From DASXTS01 sp036505275 (GTDB taxonomy: Bacteria > Actinomycetota > Actinomycetes > Mycobacteriales > Pseudonocardiaceae): a stretch of 12,500 bases of DNA. Below are positions 1-5,785 of the stretch, in pieces. Numbering within the stretch: position 1 is the first letter of the stretch; every line of letters begins with the position of its first letter. The translations under genes were made by a program, and so were the position numbers. The notes below the pieces were generated by a model. It saw only the letters and a program-made list of their open reading frames with translations. It made no database searches and was not told where the DNA came from. Location: NCBI GenBank assembly GCA_036505275.1, contig DASXTS010000311.1, forward strand, positions 1-12,500. The letters run 5' to 3'.

Positions 1-198
1 CTCCCGGACCATGGTGAACTCACCGGAGTCATTGACCTTGGGCCGCTTGAAGACCTGGTCCGCGGCACCGACATCGGCCGGCTTCAGTTCTTGGGTTTGG
101 CCGCCAGTGCCGCCGGTGCCGCCGCCGCCACATGCGCTCAGCGCGAGCGCACCGGTGGCCAGCAGAGCCATGGCGGAGACGAGCTTCGATCTCCTCAC
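1..198 (-). CDS. Secreted lipoprotein, N-terminal part (probable ABC-transporter solute-binding protein)
   Basis: Only the first 66 codons lie in the window; the rest continues past base 1. The GTG start at 198 has a strong AGGAGG ribosome site (208-213, 9-base spacer). The product has a lipoprotein signal peptide: basic n-region (VRRSKL), hydrophobic core (MALLATGALAL) and lipobox LSAC with the lipidated Cys at residue 23. A Gly/Thr linker follows, then a segment ending in DSGEFTMVRE. It should be exported and anchored to the outer face of the membrane. The leader, Gly-rich linker and short beta-strand start resemble actinobacterial family-5 peptide-binding proteins, but too little of the mature protein is visible to prove this. 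The export and lipid anchor are well supported; the solute-binding role is inference. It is transcribed away from ogt's 3' end and probably has its own promoter (301-329). Confidence 0.7.
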   Translation of the reverse strand, partial: MRRSKLVSAMALLATGALALSACGGGGTGGTGGQTQELKPADVGAADQVFKRPKVNDSGEFTMVRE

Positions 199-300
199 GA
201 GCTATGACCTCCTAGTGCTGGGCCGCGTCGCCGGGTTGACGGAGGCGACCCACCAACGTGTCGGCGCGCCAAGGACCCCCCAGCGGCACACCGTGGGTGC

Positions 301-329
301 ACGTTAGAAAGTGGCGCGCCGCTGGTCAC
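301..329 (-). promoter_or_regulatory. Candidate promoter of the left-edge lipoprotein gene
   Basis: Reading the minus strand, a GTGACC -35-like hexamer (324-329, four of six matches to TTGACA) and a TAACGT -10-like hexamer (301-306, three of six matches to TATAAT) are separated by exactly 17 bp. Transcription would begin near 294 and leave a leader of about 95 bases before the GTG at 198. The -35 hexamer lies inside one arm of a perfect dyad. The call rests on hexamers and spacing only. Confidence 0.3.
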
Positions 330-352
330 GTTCATCGAGCGATTCGTGACCA
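323..352. repeat. Perfect 8-bp inverted repeat over the -35 region
   Basis: TGGTCACG (323-330) and CGTGACCA (345-352) are exact reverse complements separated by 14 bp. The arms are too far apart for a compact terminator and no T-tract follows. One arm contains the -35-like hexamer of the candidate promoter for the left-edge lipoprotein gene, so a repressor or activator operator is one reading. It also lies 38-67 bases after the ogt stop, so an ogt transcript 3' end is the alternative. Confidence 0.5.
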
Positions 353-389
353 AAGGGTGACGCACATGAGGCCAACCCGGCCGTGCCGG

Positions 390-977
390 CTACCGAACGT
401 GCCCGTTCGAATTCCGAACAGGGTCGCGCTCGGAACACACGTCCTCGCGCTGGGTTCGTCCCCCGTCCGTGACCCGGCGCTCGAGGGCCAGCAACTGACG
501 CTTTTGCTCGATGCCGCCGCCGTAGCCGGTGAGATGACCGGAGGAGCCGATCACCCGGTGGCACGGCACCACGATGCTGATCGGGTTCCGGCCGTTGGCG
601 GCGCCGACCGCTCGTGCCGCGCCGGGGCGCCCCAGCCGTTCGGCCAGCTCGCCATAGGTCACCGTCTCGCCGTACGGGATGGCTCGCAGCGCCTGCCACA
701 CGCTGCGCTGGAACGGTGTGCCCTCCGGCGCCAGCGGCAGGTCGAACTCGGTGAGCCGGCCGGCGAAGTACCTGCCGAGCTGGCTGGCCGCCTCGGCGAG
801 GAGCGCTCGCGACGACGTCACATCGAGGGTCACATCGTCGGTTGCATCCTCTCCATAACACTCCCGCGGCGGGTGTCGGCGCTGCTCCAGGTACAGGCCG
901 CACAGCGCGGGGCCGGCGGCGACCAGCGTCAGCGGGCCGACCGGGCTGTCGATCACGATGTGCATCCGGCCGGTCAC
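390..977 (-). CDS. ogt: Methylated-DNA--[protein]-cysteine S-methyltransferase (O6-alkylguanine-DNA alkyltransferase)
   Basis: This suicide enzyme repairs O6-methylguanine by moving the alkyl group to its own cysteine in the cytoplasm. The GTG start at 977 is chosen because AGGAGG sits 5 bases upstream; the ATG at 965 is too far from that site, and the longer reading to 1070 lacks one. The 195-residue product has an N-terminal domain (about 5-80) starting HIVIDSPVGPLTLVA, and a C-terminal DNA-binding domain (about 85-170) with TPFQRSVWQALRAIPYGETV, the RAVGAANGRNP helix-turn-helix segment with its Arg finger near R122, and the active-site motif IVVPCHRVIG with Cys139. After the usual end of the family (ALERRV) comes a polar tail of about 26 residues. 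No AraC/Ada domain is present, so it is Ogt-type, not Ada. It follows lpqW by 102 bases and may share its transcript. Confidence 0.93.
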   Translation of the reverse strand: MTGRMHIVIDSPVGPLTLVAAGPALCGLYLEQRRHPPRECYGEDATDDVTLDVTSSRALLAEAASQLGRYFAGRLTEFDLPLAPEGTPFQRSVWQALRAIPYGETVTYGELAERLGRPGAARAVGAANGRNPISIVVPCHRVIGSSGHLTGYGGGIEQKRQLLALERRVTDGGRTQREDVCSERDPVRNSNGHVR

Positions 978-1007
978 CGGATCCTCCTGAAGGTTCGAGC
1001 ATCGCGA

Positions 1008-1080
1008 ATGGCACGGCTGTGGGTTGAGTGTGCCCAAACGCCCAACACGGACGCCCGAACCGGCGAACACGCCGTGCCAT
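1008..1080 (-). repeat. Perfect 10-bp inverted repeat between lpqW and ogt (possible terminator or leader structure)
   Basis: ATGGCACGGC (1008-1017) and GCCGTGCCAT (1071-1080) are exact reverse complements with a 53-base interior. In the minus-strand transcript the first arm starts on the last base of the lpqW TGA stop and the second arm ends about 22 bases before the ogt AGGAGG. The interior contains at least one small hairpin (CGCC/GGCG with a 6-base loop). The stem is G+C-rich and has no U-tract, as is common for actinobacterial 3' ends. It could end the lpqW transcript, protect it, or shape the ogt leader. Confidence 0.5.
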
Positions 1081-2900
1081 CAGCGGGGTGGGCGACGCCA
1101 GTTGGCGGCGTCGGCGAACGGCCCGGCGAGCAGGCCACCGGGCTGGATGCCCTCAACCGCGCCCCCGGTGACCAGGACGACGGCGTGCTGGAAGAGCGGG
1201 ACGGTGGGCAGGTCGCGCCACACCAGAGCCTCCGTGGCGGCGAGCGCCTCGCCCACGGCGGCGGCCCCGGTGAGCAGGTCGTCGATGGTGGCCTGCACTG
1301 AGGGGTTGCAGTAGCCGGCCGGGTTGGCCGGGGTATCCGAGTCGGCCGGCCCGGTTCCGGCATCCGCGGTCGGACCGCAGCCGTACCAGGACGCCAGGTC
1401 GGCGGCCGGGTCGCCGGTGACCGGGCGCGGCACCACGGCGATGTCCACGGTGTCGAGCGCCGGTGCGGCGGGGGCGGCCGTCGGCGCCGGGGTGGTGCCG
1501 TCGGCCGCAATGGTCGGCGCTTCGGTGGTGGCCGTGCCCGTTGCCGTTGGAGACGGCGGCGCGGCCAGGTTGGCGAACAGCTCGTCGCCGCTCGGGGTGA
1601 TGAGCTCGGCGTCGATGCCGGCCGCGGCCAGCTCCAGGACCACCCGGCGGGCCAGCGTGACGTACCCGGCCCGCTCGGCCGGGGCCGCGACCACGAGCCG
1701 CAGCGGCACGCCGTCCCGCCGCCACTGCGCGCCGACCTGCTGGTAGCCGGCAACGGTCAACAGCGCTGCGACCTCGGCCGGATCGGCCCGCATGGCGGGC
1801 AGCCCCGCTGGGACGGTCGGCTCATACCCCGGCTCGGATGGCAGCCGGGTCAGCGCCCTGGCCCGTAGCCGGACAGCCGGGCCGTTGCCGGAGCCCAGCT
1901 TCACCAGGTCGTCGATGTCCAGCGCGGCGGCCACCGCGGCCCGCAACCGCCGGTCGGACAGCCGCTGCCCGGCCGGCCGCAGCAGGAGCTCGGCGGCCAC
2001 CGGCTCCGGCAGCGACTCGACCACGAGCTGCGGCGCCCGCTCACGCAGCAGCGCCATGGCGATCGAGTCGGCCCGGAACACCGCGAGCTGGTCGCCGCCG
2101 GTGCCCAACGTGGACACCAGGCCGGCCGGGTCGACCTGCCGCAGCACCAACCGGTCGAGCGCCGCCGGAGCCTCCCAGTACCGGTCGTTGCGCTCCAGCA
2201 CGATCAGGCCCCGGCCCGGATCGACCGAGCGCATGGCGAAGGGACCACCGGACACCGGGATGCCGGTCTCCAGCGCCTGCGCCCATCCGCCCGGAGCGTC
2301 CTTGAGCAGGTGCGACGGCAGCAGCGCGGTGAATAGCGTCCGCCAGCCGGGGTATGGCCGGTCGAACACCACGTCGACCTGCTTGCCGCCGGCCCGCGAG
2401 TTGACCTCGCGGATCAGCCGGTAGCCGGCCGGGCCCACCACGCCGGGCTCGGTGCGCATCCGGTCCGCCAGGTAGGCGAAGTCCTCCGCGGCGATCGGCG
2501 CACCGTCCGACCAGGACGCCTCGCGGCGCAGCTGATAGCTGACCGTGAACGGCTGCTGGGCGGTCAACTCCGCCGACTCGACAAGCGTGGTGTCGAGCCG
2601 GAACACCCCGTCAGCGCCCTGCCTGAAGACCGACGGCAGCACCAGGCCGGCGACACCGAGGGTGACCGGGCCGACGTCGGCGAGGGTGTGCGGGTTGTAT
2701 CCGGCGCCGAGGTCTTCCACGCCGATGGTCAGCTCGTTGGTGGTCGGCGGCGAGCTGGTCTCGGTAACCTCCGAGGTGACCAGCGGCGGCGAAGATTTGG
2801 TGGTGCACGCCGTGGTCACCGTGATGGCCACGGTGATGGTCACGGCCAGCGCGGCGAGGCAGAGCGGGGTGCGAGCCGATCTTCGGCCCGGAACGCCCAT
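1080..2900 (-). CDS. lpqW: LpqW-type lipoprotein with family-5 solute-binding fold
   Basis: The ATG at 2900 is chosen because a GGGAGG ribosome site lies just upstream and a lipoprotein signal peptide follows; the reading up to 3041 adds 47 Arg/Pro-rich residues before it. The 606-residue protein has a basic n-region, a hydrophobic core (16-28) and an atypical lipobox TTAC with Cys32. The mature part follows the peptide-binding (SBP_bac_5) pattern: GYNPHTL, LVLPSVFR, SWSDGAPIAAEDFAYL, GPAGYRLI, FDRPYPGWRTLFTALLPSHL and ERNDRYWEAP. An Ala/Pro/Thr-rich low-complexity insert lies near residue 460. These blocks match what I recall of M. tuberculosis LpqW (Rv1166; GFNPHLLSD, DNAPIAADDFWYL, ARNDRYWGPP), which steers phosphatidylinositol mannoside and lipoarabinomannan synthesis rather than importing peptides. 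No permease or ATPase gene adjoins it, which fits that role. A plain peptide-binding lipoprotein remains possible. Confidence 0.82.
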   Translation of the reverse strand: MGVPGRRSARTPLCLAALAVTITVAITVTTACTTKSSPPLVTSEVTETSSPPTTNELTIGVEDLGAGYNPHTLADVGPVTLGVAGLVLPSVFRQGADGVFRLDTTLVESAELTAQQPFTVSYQLRREASWSDGAPIAAEDFAYLADRMRTEPGVVGPAGYRLIREVNSRAGGKQVDVVFDRPYPGWRTLFTALLPSHLLKDAPGGWAQALETGIPVSGGPFAMRSVDPGRGLIVLERNDRYWEAPAALDRLVLRQVDPAGLVSTLGTGGDQLAVFRADSIAMALLRERAPQLVVESLPEPVAAELLLRPAGQRLSDRRLRAAVAAALDIDDLVKLGSGNGPAVRLRARALTRLPSEPGYEPTVPAGLPAMRADPAEVAALLTVAGYQQVGAQWRRDGVPLRLVVAAPAERAGYVTLARRVVLELAAAGIDAELITPSGDELFANLAAPPSPTATGTATTEAPTIAADGTTPAPTAAPAAPALDTVDIAVVPRPVTGDPAADLASWYGCGPTADAGTGPADSDTPANPAGYCNPSVQATIDDLLTGAAAVGEALAATEALVWRDLPTVPLFQHAVVLVTGGAVEGIQPGGLLAGPFADAANWRRPPR

Positions 2901-3025
2901 CGCGCACCTCCCGAACCCCGTCGGCGCCGTTCGACTGTCTGCGCGACGCCGCCGACCCACCCCCGCCGGGTTGGGCGAGCGTACGCCGTGGTCATGTGGT
3001 GTTCGCCTCGCGGGCCCAGCCGCGC

Positions 3026-3073
3026 GTGTCCGCGCGTTCATACACGTGTGTCCGCGCGTTCATACACGTGTGT
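3026..3073. repeat. Tandem 22-bp repeat with two ACACGTGT palindromes upstream of lpqW
   Basis: Bases 3026-3051 recur exactly at 3048-3073, a perfect 22-bp period over about 2.2 units (GTGTCCGCGCGTTCATACAC plus 2 bases). Each unit carries the palindrome ACACGTGT (3042-3049 and 3064-3071), so the two dyads lie two helical turns apart on the same DNA face. The array is 126 bases upstream of the lpqW start and 49 bases after the NUDIX stop. Its place and spacing suggest a paired operator for lpqW. No other copy was noticed in the window. Confidence 0.65.
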
Positions 3074-3121
3074 TGGCTCTTTCGGCACATTGCCAGACGT
3101 CGGCCTTGGCCGGTGGGACCG

Positions 3122-3535
3122 CTACGGCGTAGCGGCGAGTAGGGCGTGCAGCCAGGGCACGAGCATTCGATCGGCATCGAGCCAGTCCACTGTGGTGAGG
3201 TCGGCGGCGTCCAGCCAACGCAGGGCGCGGTGCTCCACGGCATGGGGCTCGGCCGACGGGTCGGCGAGCGTCGCGGCGTATATCCGGAGCACGGACCGGC
3301 CGCCCGGCAGCGGCACGTCCTCGCCGACCCGCTCGCCGGGTGCGACCCGCACGCCGAGCTCTTCGGCGCACTCCCTGACCAGCGCGTCGGCGTCCGACTC
3401 GCCGTGCTCCACCCGACCGCCGGGCAGCTCCCACCGGCCGGCGTGCGAGGCGGGCCAGGCCCGCTGCTGAGCCAGCAGCCGCCGGTCGCGGACGATCGCC
3501 GCTCCCACCACAACCCGCCGATGATCGCCGTCCAC
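3122..3535 (-). CDS. mutT2: NUDIX hydrolase, MutT2-like (nucleotide-pool sanitising pyrophosphohydrolase)
   Basis: The 137-residue cytoplasmic enzyme has a complete Nudix box (G40-x5-E46-x7-R54-E55-x2-E58-E59-x-G61-V62), so the metal-binding glutamates are intact. Around it are VVVGAAIVR at the start, AGRWELPGG before the box, and EHRALRWLDAADL and VDWLDADR near the end. This pattern matches what I recall of mycobacterial MutT2 (Rv1160; AGRWELPGGKV, DHRALCWVTAAEL, VDWVPADR), which hydrolyses dCTP, 5-methyl-dCTP and 8-oxo-dGTP. The GTG start at 3535 lacks a clear ribosome site; a TACTGT element 6-11 bases upstream would allow a leaderless mRNA, and GTG codons 9 and 10 are alternatives. It lies 21 bases after the kinase gene on the same strand, separated by a strong inverted repeat, and ahead of lpqW. 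Family assignment is certain; the MutT2 subtype is likely. Confidence 0.88.
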   Translation of the reverse strand: MDGDHRRVVVGAAIVRDRRLLAQQRAWPASHAGRWELPGGRVEHGESDADALVRECAEELGVRVAPGERVGEDVPLPGGRSVLRIYAATLADPSAEPHAVEHRALRWLDAADLTTVDWLDADRMLVPWLHALLAATP

Positions 3536-3556
3536 CAGGCACAGTAAACGGGCACA

Positions 3557-5017
3557 TCAACGTGGCGACGATGTGGAATTTCCCCAATAGAACGGGGGCG
3601 ATGTCACATCGTCGCCGTTGGTAGCCGGTGGACGGGTCGCCGCGTCGGGCTCGGCGGAGCCCATGGGCCAGCGGACCTCGAAGCGCGCGCCGCCCTCGGG
3701 GCTGTCGGTGACGGCGACGGTGCCGCCGTAGCGGCGGACCGTCTCGGCGACCAGCGCCAGGCCGAGGCCGGCGCCGCCGCCGTCGCGGGAGCGGTCGGTG
3801 GACACCCGGTGGAAGCGGTGGAAGACGAGCTCGCGGTGCTCGGGCGGCACCCCGGGCCCATCGTCGTCCACCCAGATCCTGGCGCCTCGGGCGTGCGGCA
3901 GCACCGAGATCCGGACCAATGCGGTGGCGTGCCGGACGGCGTTGCCGAGCAGGTTGTCGAGCACGCGGTCGACGTCGGCGGCTGCGGCGAGCACAACGAC
4001 CTCGGCCGGGGCGACCACCCGCACCTCGACGGCGGCGGTCCGGCCATCACCGGACACCCGGGCGGCCGCGCGAGCGGCCGCGGCGCGGGCCACCGCGGCG
4101 AGGTCGACGTCACGTGCCGACTGGCGCTCGCCGGCGTCGGCGCGCGCCAGCGCAAGCAGGTCAGAGAGCAGGTCGGTCAGCCGCTGCGACTCCGCGACGA
4201 TGTCGGCGAGCGTCTCCGCGGACAGCTCCGGGTCCGGATGCGCCACCGCGACCTCGGCCTGAGCGCGGATGGACGCCACCGGGCTGCGCAGCTCGTGTGC
4301 GGCGTCGCCGGTGAAGCGGCGCAGCTTCTCGGCGGACTCGTCGCGGCGCGCGAGCAACTCGTTCAGCGCGGTGGCCAGCCCGCGCAGCTCGTCGGCGGCG
4401 GCCGGCACCGGCAGCCGCTGGCCCTCCGGAAGCAGCGCGGCGGCCTGCCGCAGCCGGCGCACGGGAAGTAGCGCCAGCCGCACGGCCAGCCAGGTCGCCG
4501 CGGCCACCGCCAGCGAGAACACCGCGGCGGACAGCCCGATCACCCAGGCGGCCCTGCGCAGCATGGTCACCTGGCCGATCAGGTCAGTGCCGGCGACGAC
4601 CAGCCGCCGGGAGCCGTCCGGCACGGTGACCACCTCGCCGACCCACCGCCACGACGTGCCGCCGACCTCGGTGAACACCCCGGAGCCGGCGAGCAGCCCG
4701 CGCACGTCGCTGCGGCCGAACCCGAGCCGCGGCCCGCCGTCGGTGGGTTGGCCGGCGGTGTCCAGCACCCGCACCTGCGGGTCGCCGTCGAACGGCACCG
4801 AGCGACCCGCGCCAACCAGCGGCGTGGCCCCGCGCACCGCGGCGTGCAGCTCGGCGTCCACGGTGTCGGTGAGCCCGGTGTCCACGGCGCGCACCGCCAC
4901 GACGGCGAGCACACCGAAACCGGCGATCATCAGCGTGCCCACCACGGCGGTGACCCGGAACGCCAGCGTGCGCCGCCGCCACCAGCCCCGGCTCCAATCC
5001 CCCAGGCGGCGGATCAT
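3557..5017 (-). CDS. Membrane sensor histidine kinase of the two-component system
   Basis: The 486-residue kinase overlaps the response-regulator stop by 4 bases (ATGA), showing coupled translation. Order: basic start (RRRTLAFR), TM1 about 22-43, an extracytoplasmic sensor loop about 44-155 with no domain I recognise, TM2 about 156-180, a HAMP linker about 181-233 beginning RLALLPVRRLR, a HisKA dimerisation domain with the phospho-acceptor in GDAAHELRSPVASIRA (His241), then the HATPase domain with N box (DNLLGNAVRHA, Asn355/Asn359), G1 (VDDDGPGVP, 383-391), F box (FHRFHRV) and G2 (GGGAGLGLAL, 413-421). All catalytic motifs are intact. About 35 poorly ordered residues follow the ATPase domain, and the final ones are encoded inside a 12-bp inverted repeat. 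The signal is unknown; the divergent LolA-like/ABC operon suggests an envelope stress or lipophilic compound. Confidence 0.95.
   Translation of the reverse strand: MIRRLGDWSRGWWRRRTLAFRVTAVVGTLMIAGFGVLAVVAVRAVDTGLTDTVDAELHAAVRGATPLVGAGRSVPFDGDPQVRVLDTAGQPTDGGPRLGFGRSDVRGLLAGSGVFTEVGGTSWRWVGEVVTVPDGSRRLVVAGTDLIGQVTMLRRAAWVIGLSAAVFSLAVAAATWLAVRLALLPVRRLRQAAALLPEGQRLPVPAAADELRGLATALNELLARRDESAEKLRRFTGDAAHELRSPVASIRAQAEVAVAHPDPELSAETLADIVAESQRLTDLLSDLLALARADAGERQSARDVDLAAVARAAAARAAARVSGDGRTAAVEVRVVAPAEVVVLAAAADVDRVLDNLLGNAVRHATALVRISVLPHARGARIWVDDDGPGVPPEHRELVFHRFHRVSTDRSRDGGGAGLGLALVAETVRRYGGTVAVTDSPEGGARFEVRWPMGSAEPDAATRPPATNGDDVTSPPFYWGNSTSSPR
3564..3616 (-). terminator. Strong stem-loop at the 3' end of the histidine kinase gene
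   Basis: GGCGACGATGTG (3564-3575) and CACATCGTCGCC (3605-3616) form a perfect 12-bp inverted repeat around a 29-base loop, which itself holds a CCCC/GGGG hairpin (3582-3585 and 3594-3597). In the minus-strand RNA it would fold as a nested stem ending 4 bases before the kinase TGA and 28 bases before the NUDIX GTG. It lies in coding sequence, which is unusual for a terminator, and has no U-tract. It probably weakens or ends read-through into the NUDIX gene or stabilises the two-component mRNA. Confidence 0.5.
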
Positions 5018-5694
5018 GGCTCGACCAGGTAGCCGTGCCCACGGACGGTGCGCAGCACATGCCCGGCGCCGACGGCCTCCAGCTTCCGGCGCAGGTAACC
5101 GACGTACACCTCGACGGCATTGCGGGTCGCGGCCTGCTCGTCGCCCCAGACGGCATTGAGCAGCTCGTCCTTGCTCACCACCGTGCCCGATCTGCGGCTG
5201 AGCTCGGCGAGCAGCGCGTACTCCCGCGGCGAGAGCTCCACCGGCCGGCCGGCCCAGGTGACCGCGCGGGCGGCCCGGTCGACCACCAGGTCACCGATGC
5301 TGAGCCGGCTCACTCCGTCGCCGCGCCGCAGCAGCGCGCGCAACTGCGCGACCAGCACCACGAAGGAGAACGGCTTGACCAGGTACCCGTCCGCACCCAG
5401 CTCCAGTCCGTCGGCCTGGTCGTACTCGCCGTCCTTCGCCGACACCATGAGCACCGGCGTGTTCACCCCATCGGCCCGCAGCCGCTGCAGCACCCGGTAG
5501 CCCGACAGGCCGGGCAGCATGATGTCCAGCACGATCACATCGAAGGTGCCGGACAGCGCCGCCTGCAGCCCGGAAGGCCCATCGCCGGCGGTGACCACCT
5601 CCATGCCCTCCGCGGTGAGCCCGCGTTGCAGGGCGCGCCGGATACCCGGCTCGTCGTCGACGACCAGCACTCGCGCTTTCCTCGGTGCCGCCAC
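5014..5694 (-). CDS. OmpR/PhoB-family response regulator
   Basis: The 226-residue cytoplasmic regulator has a receiver domain (about 7-120) with the acidic pair Asp13/Asp14 (VLVVDDEPGIRRAL), phospho-acceptor Asp57 (VIVLDIMLPGLSGY), the switch Ser85 (MVSAKD) and Lys107 (LVKPFS). A short linker leads to a winged-helix DNA-binding domain (about 130-226) with ELSPREYALLAEL, the recognition-helix segment NAVEVYVGYLRRKLE, and the wing RTVRGHGYLVEP. It resembles actinobacterial MprA/PrrA/TcrX regulators. It overlaps the kinase start by 4 bases. The GTG start at 5694 has no ribosome site; TAGTAC just upstream (5698-5703, minus strand) would fit a leaderless or nearly leaderless transcript. The upstream ATG at 5714 is out of frame. 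Its probable binding repeats lie 23-60 bases upstream, so autoregulation and control of the divergent LolA/ABC operon are likely. Confidence 0.95.
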   Translation of the reverse strand: MAAPRKARVLVVDDEPGIRRALQRGLTAEGMEVVTAGDGPSGLQAALSGTFDVIVLDIMLPGLSGYRVLQRLRADGVNTPVLMVSAKDGEYDQADGLELGADGYLVKPFSFVVLVAQLRALLRRGDGVSRLSIGDLVVDRAARAVTWAGRPVELSPREYALLAELSRRSGTVVSKDELLNAVWGDEQAATRNAVEVYVGYLRRKLEAVGAGHVLRTVRGHGYLVEP

Positions 5695-5716
5695 AAGGTA
5701 CTAGTGTCGGCCATGA

Positions 5717-5754
5717 CTCTCAGCGAGCCGAATGCTCTCAGCGCGTTCTCAGTG
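5717..5754. promoter_or_regulatory. TCTCAG direct-repeat box in the divergent two-component/LolA-ABC promoter
   Basis: Three near-identical repeats lie in the same orientation: CTCTCAGCG (5717-5725), CTCTCAGCG (5735-5743) and TTCTCAGTG (5746-5754). The last two are 11 bp apart, the usual half-site spacing for an OmpR/PhoB-family dimer; the first is 18 bp further out. The motif resembles the direct repeats I recall for mycobacterial MprA. A TATGAC -10-like hexamer (5776-5781, plus strand) follows the inner box at a distance suited to activation from just upstream of a weak -35 region (near 5753-5758). The outer repeat sits near the -35 position of the response-regulator gene. Confidence 0.6.
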
Positions 5755-5785
5755 CAGGTGCCGCATGGTCTTGGGTATGACCGCG

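Noticed and set aside
263..320. Two GGCGCGCC octamers (263-270 and 313-320)
   Set aside because: Short G+C palindromes are expected by chance at this base composition, and their spacing shows no further symmetry.
258..1301. Long plus-strand open frame of 347 codons opposite ogt and the lpqW 3' end
   Set aside because: It is a G+C-driven shadow: no domain, Arg/Gly/Ala-rich composition, and it lies antisense to clearly conserved ogt motifs.
2901..3041. N-terminal extension of lpqW by 47 residues
   Set aside because: The ATG at 2900 has a GGGAGG ribosome site and begins a lipoprotein signal; the extension is Arg/Pro-rich and covers part of the tandem-repeat region.
3026..3073. 22-bp tandem repeat as a CRISPR array
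   Set aside because: There are only about two contiguous copies, no spacers and no cas genes nearby.
3101..3121. CGGCCTTGGCCG and CGGT-GGG-ACCG after the NUDIX stop as a terminator
   Set aside because: The first has only a 2-base loop and the second a 4-bp stem; neither is convincing.
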